Below, one piece after another: positions 13,501-25,500 of a stretch of 64,000 bases of DNA. This DNA is from Nematostella vectensis. Taxonomy: Eukaryota > Cnidaria > Anthozoa > Actiniaria > Edwardsiidae. The translations under genes and the position numbers were made by a program. The stretch covers positions 9,715,821 to 9,779,820 of the forward strand of contig NC_064043.1 in NCBI RefSeq assembly GCF_932526225.1. Direction: 5' to 3'. Position 1 is the stretch's first letter. Each line of letters begins with the position of its first letter. The notes below the pieces were generated by a model that saw only the letters and a program-made list of their open reading frames with translations, ran no database searches and was not told the origin of the DNA.

Positions 13501-16500
13501 GTTTTTCTGAGGAGAAATTGCTAAATGATTTTTGGGGAGGGATTATCTTGCGTCAATTGCCAGAAAGCGTTTATTTTTTTATTATTATTTCCTTTACCAA
13601 GATGCATTGCATATTATCAATAAAAGATATTAATAATTAAACTAATCAATAAACAAAAAATACGCGAATACAGAAGTCAAGCAGTGTTGTTGTCCATTAA
13701 TTTTAACTATGAAAACTAACTATTTATCCATTGTCACTCGTCAACCTTTCAGTGCTTTCCCTTAACCCTCAATTAATTCATTTATATTAAAGATATATAT
13801 AGTTCCATTTTAATTTAATATGAGATAATGTTTTTATTTGCTAATAAATTAATATATAACAAACACAGATGATCATGGCACATTACTATCTCTTGCTTAA
13901 CTTTCTCTTTATTGCATGTTCGTTTGTTGTGGGTTTTCGTTTAATGCATGCATCCATGTCGTTCCTACGCATGCGTGGACTCATCCCATAATATGCAATC
14001 GCACTTGGTGTACTAAAGCTAGACACCAGACCTCCACTGCCACTCACGGTAAATCGCATGTCACACGGTAAGTATGCACTCCACTTTCGGCGTTTCCATG
14101 GTGATTCGCACAGCGTTTCAATGGTGATTTGCGCGGCGTTTCCATGGTGACTCGCGCGGTCAAGTTATCGTGAGTAGAAACGGCGAGTAGCCTCGTTTTT
14201 GTGTCTGTGCGTTTCTCATCATGTTTGAATTATGAACCATGTCATATTCATAAATCAGCACAACCATGTTATCCTACACAACTCCCCCTCACACGCCTAC
14301 CTATTTGCATGGATTATGTTTCGCACGGCTGAATCAGATTGTCTGTAGTGGCTGATTCTAATGGAAGAGTATTGTGTTGTTTTTACCCCTGAAGTCGTCG
14401 TCCTCATTGATCCTTAAACGATAAGGATGACCACGATATTAATGATAGTGATTGCAATGACAACGATGACAACCTTTTTGATGACAATGATGATAAAGAT
14501 GATGATGGCGATGACAACAACGACGATAACGATTCTGATGGCGATGATTATGAAGGCAATAATAATGACGACGACCATCATGAGATTATGATGACGATGA
14601 AGATAATGGTGGTAATTGTGATGACAACGACGATAATGATAATGATAGCGAATACAATGATGACGATAATGATGGCGATGATTAAGATGACAATAATGAT
14701 GATGGCGATGATTAAGATGACGACAAAGATGATGGCGATGATTAAGATGACGGCAAAGATGATGGCGATGATTAAGATGACGACAAATATGATGGCAATG
14801 ATTAAGATGACGACAAAGATGATGGCGATGATTATGATGACGACAAAGATAATGGTGTTTTGGTCATTATCGTTATTGCTGTTTTTGTGGTTGATGCTTT
14901 TGTTGCTGTACTTGTTGCTCTTGGTGCTGCTCTTGATGTTTCATAGTTGTGACGTCATGGTTACTGCTGTTGATGCATTTGCTCACGTAGTCACACTTTC
15001 TTGCGGGGACTTTGCCTTTGCGATTGTTCTCACCGTAGCGTATTTCCATTGTTATCCAAATATCTCCCCTCCTCTTACCCGCCTCAAGCACTGTCATCGC
15101 AACCAACTTACTCACAACCTCACCCACCAGTGTCACTACACAGCCGAGTATACCCACTCACACGCAAACCCACAGCAAACATCATGTACATCTTTTCCTA
15201 CCCATTAACCTCCAACTTCTGGTGACTATTTTTGCCTCAGGGTCTCGGCTTGATGATCACTGTTGTCGCGCCTATCTTCGATCGTAGGGTGAGTAGAGTA
15301 ATATCCACGTCATATGGAAATATACTGAGAAATAAACTGGAAATATACTGAGGACATTATTTTTACAGTAGCAAGCACAGTTAGATGGGTTGACATGGCA
15401 AAAGTCCGCGTTATCGATAAACGGTGAAGTTTTCACGTCGTGGTTTGGCATAAAATAGCTTAAAAGTATTAGATAGAACGCCGACATGTTGTTGTCGCTC
15501 AATTAACCACACCTTTCTCGTAATGCAATCGTTTTGTCTTCTTCAGAACAAGAACAACCTTCTAGGCGTGGTCGGGACTGATGTGGCTCTCCCACAACTC
15601 ACGGCGTCCGTACCATTTCACGAGGTTAGGGTCTTAAAATAACCTGATTGATTTGTTTATTTGTGACTTTCATTGCGTTATACAAATAATGAACTGATGG
15701 CACTAAATTAGAATATAAGCAGAAACACTAAAAACGCTAAATTCTGAAAAATAAATAATAGCAAAAGTTTATCCTAGTTGCTATGGCGTTAGTAAGGGAG
15801 GGGCACATCCAGGGGCTTAAACCAAGGGGCGTCACCGTAATGTTACTACGCCTATTTAAAAAAAGATTTAAGTAGCCTGCTTGCAGGCGGTACTCGGTGT
15901 TATCATCGCGGAAAACCCTCTACGTTCGATGATCGGGCGCCATATTGTATTCTAAGCCGCATGGTTACTGGGGGCGAGCGCAAAACGGTGGACGCGATTT
16001 GAAGTTTGTCCTGAGAATCAGGGTTTTAGTGCAGGCGGTTTTTTACCTCTTCCCTCTCCTTTCCCCCCTACCCTGCGTCCGTTTTTGCGCTCGCCCCCAG
16101 GAACCGTGCGGCTTAGAATACAATATAGCGCCCGATCATCGAACGGAGAGGGTTTACCGTGATGATAACACCGAGTACCGCCTGCAAGCAGGCTAGTTTA
16201 CAAGTGAAAGTCACTCTAAAACGACCCCTCCAGGGATTCGAAAATATGGATGTACTTGGAGGTTGTCGCTTACAATCGGGCCTATAGAAGAGCGACCACG
16301 TCCTTAAACAATAGAGGCTGGTCGCTAACAAGAGCTGTTAGACCAAAGCATTCGATTGGTAAATAAAAGGGATATAGTATTATAGATGATGTTCAGTTTT
16401 ACCTGAGGCAAAATATGCCAAATTCATGCAAATCAATCAAGTCGATTGTTTCGTCTTCATTAGCATGTATTTGCATTGAATACGGCTCATGGATAATACA

Positions 16501-19500
16501 ACGTTTGAACTTAGCCTCATAGGGATCGCGATGAAAATGTATTCGCAAAGGGAAGGACCAGTTGGTAATTATTTTCACGGGACACTTCCCTTTTAGGTCG
16601 GTGCTAATGGATACGGTTTCGCTACCAACAACAATGGCTTCATCCTGTTCCACCCCCTGCTCAAGGAGGGGGTAAGTCTAAGAAGACGTGCCTATCTTGA
16701 TATTTCTTTATTTGTTATGTTAACCCTATTTTCTATATAACCTATCTAACTAATAATGTAATTGTGAGCATGAAGGCTGTGCCTACTAGCCGTAACTTAG
16801 TGTTAACCTGTGTTGCCCCGATCAGAATCCTATCCCAGGCTCCGTTTCGCCCGACGCAGAGTTGCAAGAATATGATCCTGTAAGTCCCGGTGTTGAGGTT
16901 TTCTAAGAACATGTGGAACTCCGTACTGGCACAGGGTGCCCAAAACCGGTTTCAGGATAGAGTGAATCAATTGGCCATTGATGTTTGCACTTTTCCTCGT
17001 TATTGAATCAAAAATTGGTTTCCTATTCTTAGCCCTAGCGGTTGGTTTTGAGAATGCGCGCGGGCCGTATTTTCCTATCCCTGCCCCTCTTCGCGGTTCT
17101 TGTGTTCTGCCATATTGAGAAAAACTAGAAATAGCTTATCAGTATGCCAGGAAAGCTATTTATTAAGCGCGGATACGACTTTAGATACATTGTAATCAAA
17201 ACTGCCGTTCCCGATTTTTGTTTTTGACACGGTAGCGCGTATCGATATTGAACTTAAAATACCGTGTTGTTTTCTCAGAGGATCTTGGGTCGATTGATGT
17301 GTGCCAGATTACGGAGTTTCACCGGATTGTTTTAATCTTTTTAAATCTTTTCCACTTATTTCGCATTCGCGTCCTACTTGAAATTCCGCATTTCTGCGCG
17401 ACATTCCTTTCAACATCATTATTTCATTTACATTTTTACTCGTATCTGCAAAACTTTATTGTTTATTAATTTCCCAAAAATTCTACGCTCTTCTCTACCT
17501 ATGTACTAATTCTGACTATGATTCTGTCTTCTGTTGTACTCTGCTGTATATGTTTGGTTTGTATGGCCTCTTGTGTTATTGTTATTATTTATTCTTGATC
17601 ACTCTAATTCTGACATATTTTGCCTTTATTTATTTGGTTCAATTGTTCCTTGCACGTTTTTGATCTGGATGGTTTTAAATCTTATATGTTTTTTAAAATT
17701 ATCTTTGTTAAATTTATGCATGTTACCGATCTGGATTCATCAAAATATTTCAAGTTTCTGATCTCGATCAAAAAGTGCATGTTTTTCATCTTGATTTCTC
17801 AATGATTACACGTTTCCAATCATGATTTATCCAATATCTTGCACGTTTCTGATCTTGGCCAATGTGTTTCACTGCGTTGTTTGCACCAACCACCATCAAT
17901 CATGGCATGTTCCAAATTATCCTGACAAAATTTTCTGTGATGTTCTCGAAGCGTCATTCTTAAGTTTTTCTTTCATCCTATCCCAGGACAATCCACCAAA
18001 CTTAGACCTCGCTGACGTGGAATTGAAAAACGCAAATCTAGACCAGGTGTGTGCCATTTCTGTTTCTCCTGAAGCTCATTGTGATATTATCGAGATGCTT
18101 GGGGTCGTTTTCTTATCTTTAGAAGAATATGCAATTCAAATTTTGGCAAGCAACAATAAAATTGTTGATAGCATGATCGTCAGGACATCTTTTATACCAA
18201 AGTACTTTCGAAAAAAAAGTCTAATGAAGAAGTTTACGACAGTTGAATATTTTTTTTCCGGGATTGGGGTAGGGAGAGACTGGGGTTTGGAAAAAGCATA
18301 AGGAAACGAAATAAACTGTGTAATAAAAGGAAAGTGTGATAAATTGAAACATTTTGAGTTTGAGAATAAGAATTATAAAGTGATATTTATATAATATCGT
18401 TGTCATTGAGTAGCATTTAATCTTATTTCTCAGCTTTCTCGGAGCATGATTGATCGACTGACAGGAAATGTGACCCTGAAGAACCATCGCCTCATTTCAA
18501 AAGACTTGGTAAGTTAAGAACTTTACAATAAGCAAACAATTATTTGAGTAAGGGGTGCTTTATCTTTTTTCTCAGCTTTTTTATCGGGAGTGGGAAAGGA
18601 AAGGGGACTGGAATTTTAAGAAAATCGATGTTCAACACAACGATTGCTTCCTTATATTTATTCCTCCGAATTCATGGTTCAAGAAATAGCGAAAGTTATA
18701 ATTTCATTGGCCAGATTCGAGAACTCGAAGCCAAATTCTTCTTTGTCTCACAGAAGCGAATCAGCCCCCAAAGAGAATATCACATCTTCTTCACAGAAAT
18801 CAATGGTACTTCTTACAGGTGAGTGCCCCGGTTCCAGTGCGTCGGACCTCTATTTAGTGGCCAGCGAACTTGCGACGAAATAGAGAGACGTTCGAGGCTC
18901 TGGAACCAGGGTAACAGGTGAGCCGACTGTGTGACTTAACAAGGATGATCCATGCAACGCACTTGAGATTTTAGGTGAAAAAAAAATATTGATAATTATA
19001 CATGCAGTGTGGTTGGAAGTCATAGTGTTTTGATGCTATTTTTATTTCTCAGCTCTGCGGTTGCCATTCCCACGTCGAGTTTGTACAAAATGAAGTTCGG
19101 TACTGAATATCTAGGTAGGTCCACAACAGATTCACACAAAAAAAGAAACAGTTAAACAAGAATAACAATAATATTTGCCAAAGAAGGCTTTCGCTCTTGC
19201 CTGCTATAGTGCGAGATCGTGTAGACCCTGATGTGCAGGCGCATGAGCTCAAAGAGACTTTAATCAAGGCAAACTCCAATCCCTCCAAGCAATTTGTTCA
19301 TAGTTATATGTCTTAAAATAAAGAACATTGTTTTGTATTGCAAGCACTGATTACTTATTTTTCTACAGGCTCGAAAGATGATCTCATAAAGTCGGTTCAA
19401 GGAACGTTAACTCAAGTTGCTTCATGGTGAGTTGTTAAATGAAACAGTCACCTCGCTGGTATTGCAGGTCGAATTGTCCAAGTGTTTGTATGAAACTCCC

Positions 19501-22500
19501 ACTCTAACTGTAGTATTGTGGGACGAATTTTCCGATTTTGGCTGGTCCACCATAATCTTAAATGTGGATAGTCACTGCATACTTTCAGTCCTGCAATTAA
19601 GCTGTGGAAAGCGTTTGAATGCCTACATTTGAACTGTTCATTTAACGTTTATCCTCTCTCCTAAGGAAAATCTGCGAGGGCATCGTTCCGTTTGCTCGTA
19701 ACAATACGCCTCGGTACATTCCTACCTACGCCAGCTGGCAAGACATTATAAGCAATATATACAACGATATCACCAAAGCTAAGGACTTGTGTAAGTATAC
19801 TGTGCAAGATGATGGTTAAAGACTCGACAATCTGAACGATAAGATGTACCCATGTCATACTATGACACGGTCTCGTGGTAAGGATTTGACTTCACACTCG
19901 TTATGTCGAAAACGCACGAAATTCAACTGTCTGCTGGAGCAAAGTCAATCCAACTTTTATGCCCGTCTCAGATGGTCTTTTGTATTCTGTCTTTTTTAGT
20001 TTGTTTATACGGCATGCCGTTTCAAAAGTCTCCATCAGTTTCTCTCTAACGAGTGTTATTTTGATATTTTGATACTTATTTTGTTGGGGTTTTTTTGAGA
20101 ATGGGGTTTTCTTCCACCTCGTGATCTAAACGACTTCTGACACATTGTGAACTGCGCTATACATGCCCAACTATTCTATATCGCAGCTTGGTGCAATATC
20201 TAATTGCCAGGATTTGGTGTTGTCAGGTGATGAAAGCCTCTTTTCCCATCTCATGTTTGACGCGAGTACCACCAGCAAACTCGTCAATGAATGGAACGTA
20301 GTTGAGAATGACACGTAAGTGTGGACTTTAAAATCTGCTCGAGAAAGGTTGCCGTCTCCTCAGGTAGCATTTTAGTATTTTTCCCATCTGACTTCTAAGT
20401 CAATAGCTCTCGACTATGGGGACTTTTCCCTCTACAAGCATATGATCCATGGAATCATACAAGAGAGTGCGAAATTCCTCAATTCTTATGTTGCTTTACC
20501 TTTCGTTAAAATTTAGGAGCGGCGTTCTGTCTGTTTTTGTTGGAACTAGTGGAGGAATGGTCCGCTCACTAGCACCTGGGTAAGCATTGTGTCTTTCTCC
20601 CCCTCCCCCATCACCGTCCATATACATCAGCACTGTTAATCATAGCATAAATATCATAGCTATCAACCAAAATTGTCATTGTCACCATCGTCACCGCTAT
20701 CACAATCATCACCTTTGTCAATGCAACAAACCTACCATGATCACTATCGTCAACAACAACAACAACAACAATAATAGATTATTTTTACTCCACAGGCAAG
20801 TAGACCCTCCAGTATCGCGTGACATGACTCGTGAGCCCGTGTACGAGCGGGCAGCCGATTCCCCCGGTACCATTGTTATTTCTGCGCCTTACAAACATCC
20901 AGGTAAATGCTTTTCTATCCTGTTTTTGTTCCCTGCATATTGGTGTTTGCAATCGTTCCTTTCTGATATAAACTTCGGAATACCATGCCACATAAATGGC
21001 TTCCATTGGACTTGACATCTCGTCCTTTAGAAATTAAGGAGTGAAGTTGTTTCGTAGAACGATTGTCTCAGGGTACTCTAATGTTGCCCCCGTTTCTGTC
21101 TAGATGACAAAACCGAGGATGACAAGGTCTTGAATGCCAGTATTGCGTTGACCATCAACAAAAGTGGCAAGTCGACGGTAGCAGCAGGTCGGTAGCAACC
21201 ATCTTTAAGTTTGAGCATGTTGGGGTGGTAAAATGATGATGGACACTGGCGGAATATGAATAAGTAGTTTTTTCGACTTTAATCAATATGAACGTCTTGA
21301 TACATCTCTTAGAATATTCTATTTTTGTATCTCAGTTACTTGAATTAGCCGATTGTGATTTGCGTGACGGAAATAGGTAATTTGCGTGACGCTGTATTAT
21401 TTGGTAGTGTAAAATAGCGGGTTCAATGTACATTCTGTAATGACTGAGGATCTCTCTTTCAGTTGTTGGAATACAGATGAAGGACGACGCAATTCTCCAA
21501 AATATCATATCAGGAACAGAGGTACTTTAGTGTTGATCAGTTAAAACCATAGTTAAATCTATTATTGCACACTCTGTTTATAAGGTTTTAACTGCAACTA
21601 TTATGGATTTTCAACCAGCAAACTGTGTCCTGTTCATCAAAACCACAGGCCAACACGAAGTTGTTTGTTTGAGTTCCCTGTGAGTCAAGGGGCAAAAGTC
21701 TTATATTCTTCAGCTCCTCCCTGAGTAGCGACTTTTTAATTAAAATATGGGCAACAGAAACCTTAGCCCCTTTGAATGCTGACTGACAGAAGCCTCGCGT
21801 TAATTATGTAGTTTGTTAACGTTAACAAGAGTTCACAAAGTCAGTTTCAGCAGTTTGTTATAGTAAGAGTTCACAAAGTATTTGCTGTAAAACTAGTAGC
21901 GATACACTAAATGAAGCAAGTTCTTGATAAGATATCATTTGTTTTTCTGCAGGCTTGTGCTGATAATGAGGTAAGGAGTCAATGTGTTCTCTCGAGTACT
22001 TTTTCTTTGTTTACTGTCGAAGGCAATTGTTAAAATATAATTTTAAACGTTCATAACAGAGTCATTTTATTGTAGAATGTATTGGATTAAACAGCAAGTG
22101 GATGTATTTTACTAGAAGTCGGCCAGGTCCTTAAAACAAGTCGGGTGTAGGGTTTTAACATTTGTTCGTACGTAGAGGGTCTTAAAAAGACTGTTTTCTC
22201 TGCAGACACACTCGTGTTACTTGATTGATGAAGATGCCTATGTTGTCGCTTCAAATCAAGACTCAGCAAAACAGGAGGTAAGTAACACGTCCCCTTCTTT
22301 CCTCCCCTCCACCCGATCTGCCTTACCTCCTTTTGCTGCTGCGTTTGTCAATGTTTTTGTGATTTATTTGCGTGTTTTTCTGCTTTTGCTTGGTCTTCTT
22401 TTCCCTACTTGTCCTCATCTTAGTCGTCTTATTGGTCATTTTTCATATTTATTTTCTTCATATTTTTTTTCTTCTTTCTCTAATTTGTTTTGTTATTTTT

Positions 22501-25500
22501 TCAACTTTTCACCTTGTCATCCTTACCCATGTTCTCATCTTTTCTTCCTTCTTCATCTACCTTCTCTTCCACGACATCAGTCTAAGCGCACATGGAATAA
22601 ACCTCACCCACAGTATTGATTAAATTTATTTCTGATTACCTGCTCTGTTTCGGATCTAGGTTGGTAAATCGTTTGGTGCAGTGTATGGCCAAGTCATGGA
22701 GAAGATGGTCAATGAGTCTCTCTTTCAACGGTAAGCTTGATTGGTCAATTATTTGCCATTTGCAAAGCGCAATTTTCCAAAGTTTTTCTTACAGAGCTAG
22801 AAAACTGTTTTTCTTAGACTTCCCAGGGCATTATAGGAGCAAATGGGTTAATACTAAAACTTTCCATTTCCAACACTAAACATTTAACCGTGGTATCAAA
22901 CTCTGATAAGTCATTGTTTGGACAACATAAAATATTCGGATAGAAAACATCAACCTGGTCTCAGCCTTTTTTTAACAAATTTCGAACGCTATGAAACTTT
23001 ACAAGACGTTCATAAGTAAAGAAGCAGATATTTACTAATCTACCATCCCACATTTCTTTTCATTATCTCTAGCTTTTATTTCGATGACATCCAAGCAAAG
23101 TGTTCCAAGCAGCAGAATACTGCGTCCAGTGCGATGCGACATTTGAATGTAAGTGGTATACAAAAATGTTCCATTCAACGTGGATTAGCAAGTCACATCA
23201 GAAAGTTAAAAAGCTAGCGATGTCCTTGTCACAAGGTAACACAATCACTTTTGTCGATCCAACCTTACCTTTATCAATGGCACCCCCCCCAGAAGTCGCT
23301 GTCAAATTTGTAGGCAATATTATCACTATTGAAAATTAAGTTTATTTTCATATTATATCCTTCATATTTTCCTTTTTCCGTAGCCCTTGATGGCGCTTTC
23401 AAGCTATGCCATTTGGTGGACACAGTCATTGATCTGGTGAGTTTAAGGTCGCTGTGTATATTTTCTTAAATAATTACTTAAACCTGTTAAAAACTCTGTT
23501 TTAGGACGCTGGCCCAGTTCAACGTCTTCAGTCTGTTTAGCAGCAAGACGCAAGGTGATCATAAGATTTAAAGTGGAGGTGGTGATTGTTTTGAGGAAGA
23601 TGGTATGGTAGTGATGACAAAAGTGGTGATAATGTGTATGTGCATGATGTTGTCGATAGTGATAATGTGTATGTATGTTGATGGTGATAATGTGTATGTA
23701 AAGTTAACCATGTACAGTATACTTGCGTGAAAGGGACAACAGAGCGAGACTTTAAACAAAGTGCCCATGTGTGTGTATTCTTAGAAGAACACCAGCACAG
23801 TGATGACATTGATAAGAGATGTGTTTAGTTTTGTGGTAGTGATGATGTTTGTTGCAGATAATAAACTGTTTCAAACTCTTTAGTAGATTTTGCATCCGGA
23901 ATTAAGTTATCCAAGCCTAGCCAAACTTACCTGTTAGCTACCAGATCGGGGTCCCAATATTGCTTATTTGTTCTGGTGTAGTTTTGGCTGAAGATGACCC
24001 TTCGATGATATCGTGCACTAAGAGAATTCAGTTCTTCAAAGCAAACCCAGATGCCATGAAGAATGGGTACAACCCTCCAAATGTTGGTGAGTAGCCTTTC
24101 TATTAGGGTGGTGGCTAGGCCTAAGAGTGTGTGTATGTGTTTGGGTGAAGGGATTTGGATTCGCTTACTCTCTGACTTTCTCTACCATTCAGCCTCCTGA
24201 GAGAACTCCCACAATTACGGGACTAGTTCCTTTCCAGTACACTTTCTATCAAAAGTGTCAACCGTAAGAATGATGTATTTATTGGTATTTTGATTTTCGT
24301 TAAAAATTTTTCTTGGTAGACTCTGCAATAGACTGTAATAGCGACAGAGTGGACTGCTTTAAGTAAGTACATAGAGATAATGCATCTATAAAGCCAGTCA
24401 AAAACACATTTACATCGCCCTATCCTTACACATTAGCATTTAAATTATTGAATTTGACCAAAGATGAGCCTATGGTCTCCAAGTATTCTTTTGCTTACCA
24501 CAACTTAAATGTAACAACCCTGGAGGTCAGGTTATATAGAATATTGTTGTTTTTGTAGGCCATGTGATGTTTGAATTTCATCCGATTTTTGTTAATAGCA
24601 CTTCGTTGTTCTTGTAGACCCTACTTCTTAGCAACAGCAGTACCTGACACCAACCTCGTTCTAGTTATTGTCAAACATTGTAGTAAATGTCGAAAAATGA
24701 AGATGTCTACACTTCCTCAGCAAGGTGAGGTTTTTATTCTATGCTGGTTTAGATGCTGTGTGTAGGTTGAGCCCTTTTTTTATCTCTACTGTATGACCAA
24801 TTATTGGTTTACAGAGGTCCAGTAAGTGATGTGTGACATCATGTATCTGGAGTTTGATGACGTATGGAAGGACTTACACATTGGTTGCCATGATGCTTGC
24901 TAGTCCCCAGACTGAAGGAAATGTAACGAAAATATCATACTCTTGAATTATCATAGTGTGACCCATGCTATTATGGCTGGCCTTTCCCCTCACATAAAAG
25001 GATGCATTTTGGTGCATTTGAAGTCGAAGTAACCACTACTGTCAGGGTAGTCCAGAACTGGACTCTCTTTGCTAGTCCCCAGACTGAAGGAAATGTAACG
25101 AAAATATCATACTCTTGAATTATCATAGTGTGACCCACGCTATCATGGCTGGCCTTTCCCCTCACATAAAAGGATGCATTTTGGTGCATTTGAAGTCGAA
25201 GTAACCACTACTTTCAGGGTAGTCCAGACCTGGACTCTCTTTGCTAGTCCCCAGACTGAAGGAAATGTAACAAAAATAGCATACTCTTGAATTATCATAG
25301 TGTGACCCATGCTACCATATGGCTGGCCTTTCCCCTCGCATAAAAGGATGCATTTGTAGTCGAAGTAACCACTACTGTCAGGGTAGTCCAGACCTGGACT
25401 CTCTTTGCACTTAACATTCTGGCTCTTTTCCACGAGCTCCATACTGGGGGGAGGGGCACAGTCATAGGTATCATATGGAGAAAGTGTAGTATTTGGTGTC

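Larger units (their letters stand above)
12313..18508 (+). other. CACNA2D: CACNA2D exons 15-22: Cache-type region
   Basis: Exons: 12313-12362, 13126-13212, 15241-15288, 15547-15624, 16597-16671, 16826-16879, 17987-18046, 18434-18508. They encode VLGRPQGLS, GLMITVVAPIFDRR, NLLGVVGTDVALPQL and GYGFATNNNGFILFHP, matching the Cache region that follows the VWA domain in this family. N-glycosylation sequons are visible (for example GNVT). Exons 16-22 all join in phase 0. Confidence 0.9.

Noticed and set aside
14588-15208. 206-aa frame
   Set aside because: Starts in a GAT minisatellite and continues into non-conserved intron; CACNA2D exon 17 follows at 15241 in a different context.
18564-18713. Possible extra CACNA2D exon (LFYREWERKGDWNF... 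frame after a TTTTTCTCAG acceptor)
   Set aside because: Ends in TAG with no usable in-frame donor, and exon 22 joins exon 23 at 18754 with perfect phase and homology. A rare terminal exon is not excluded.
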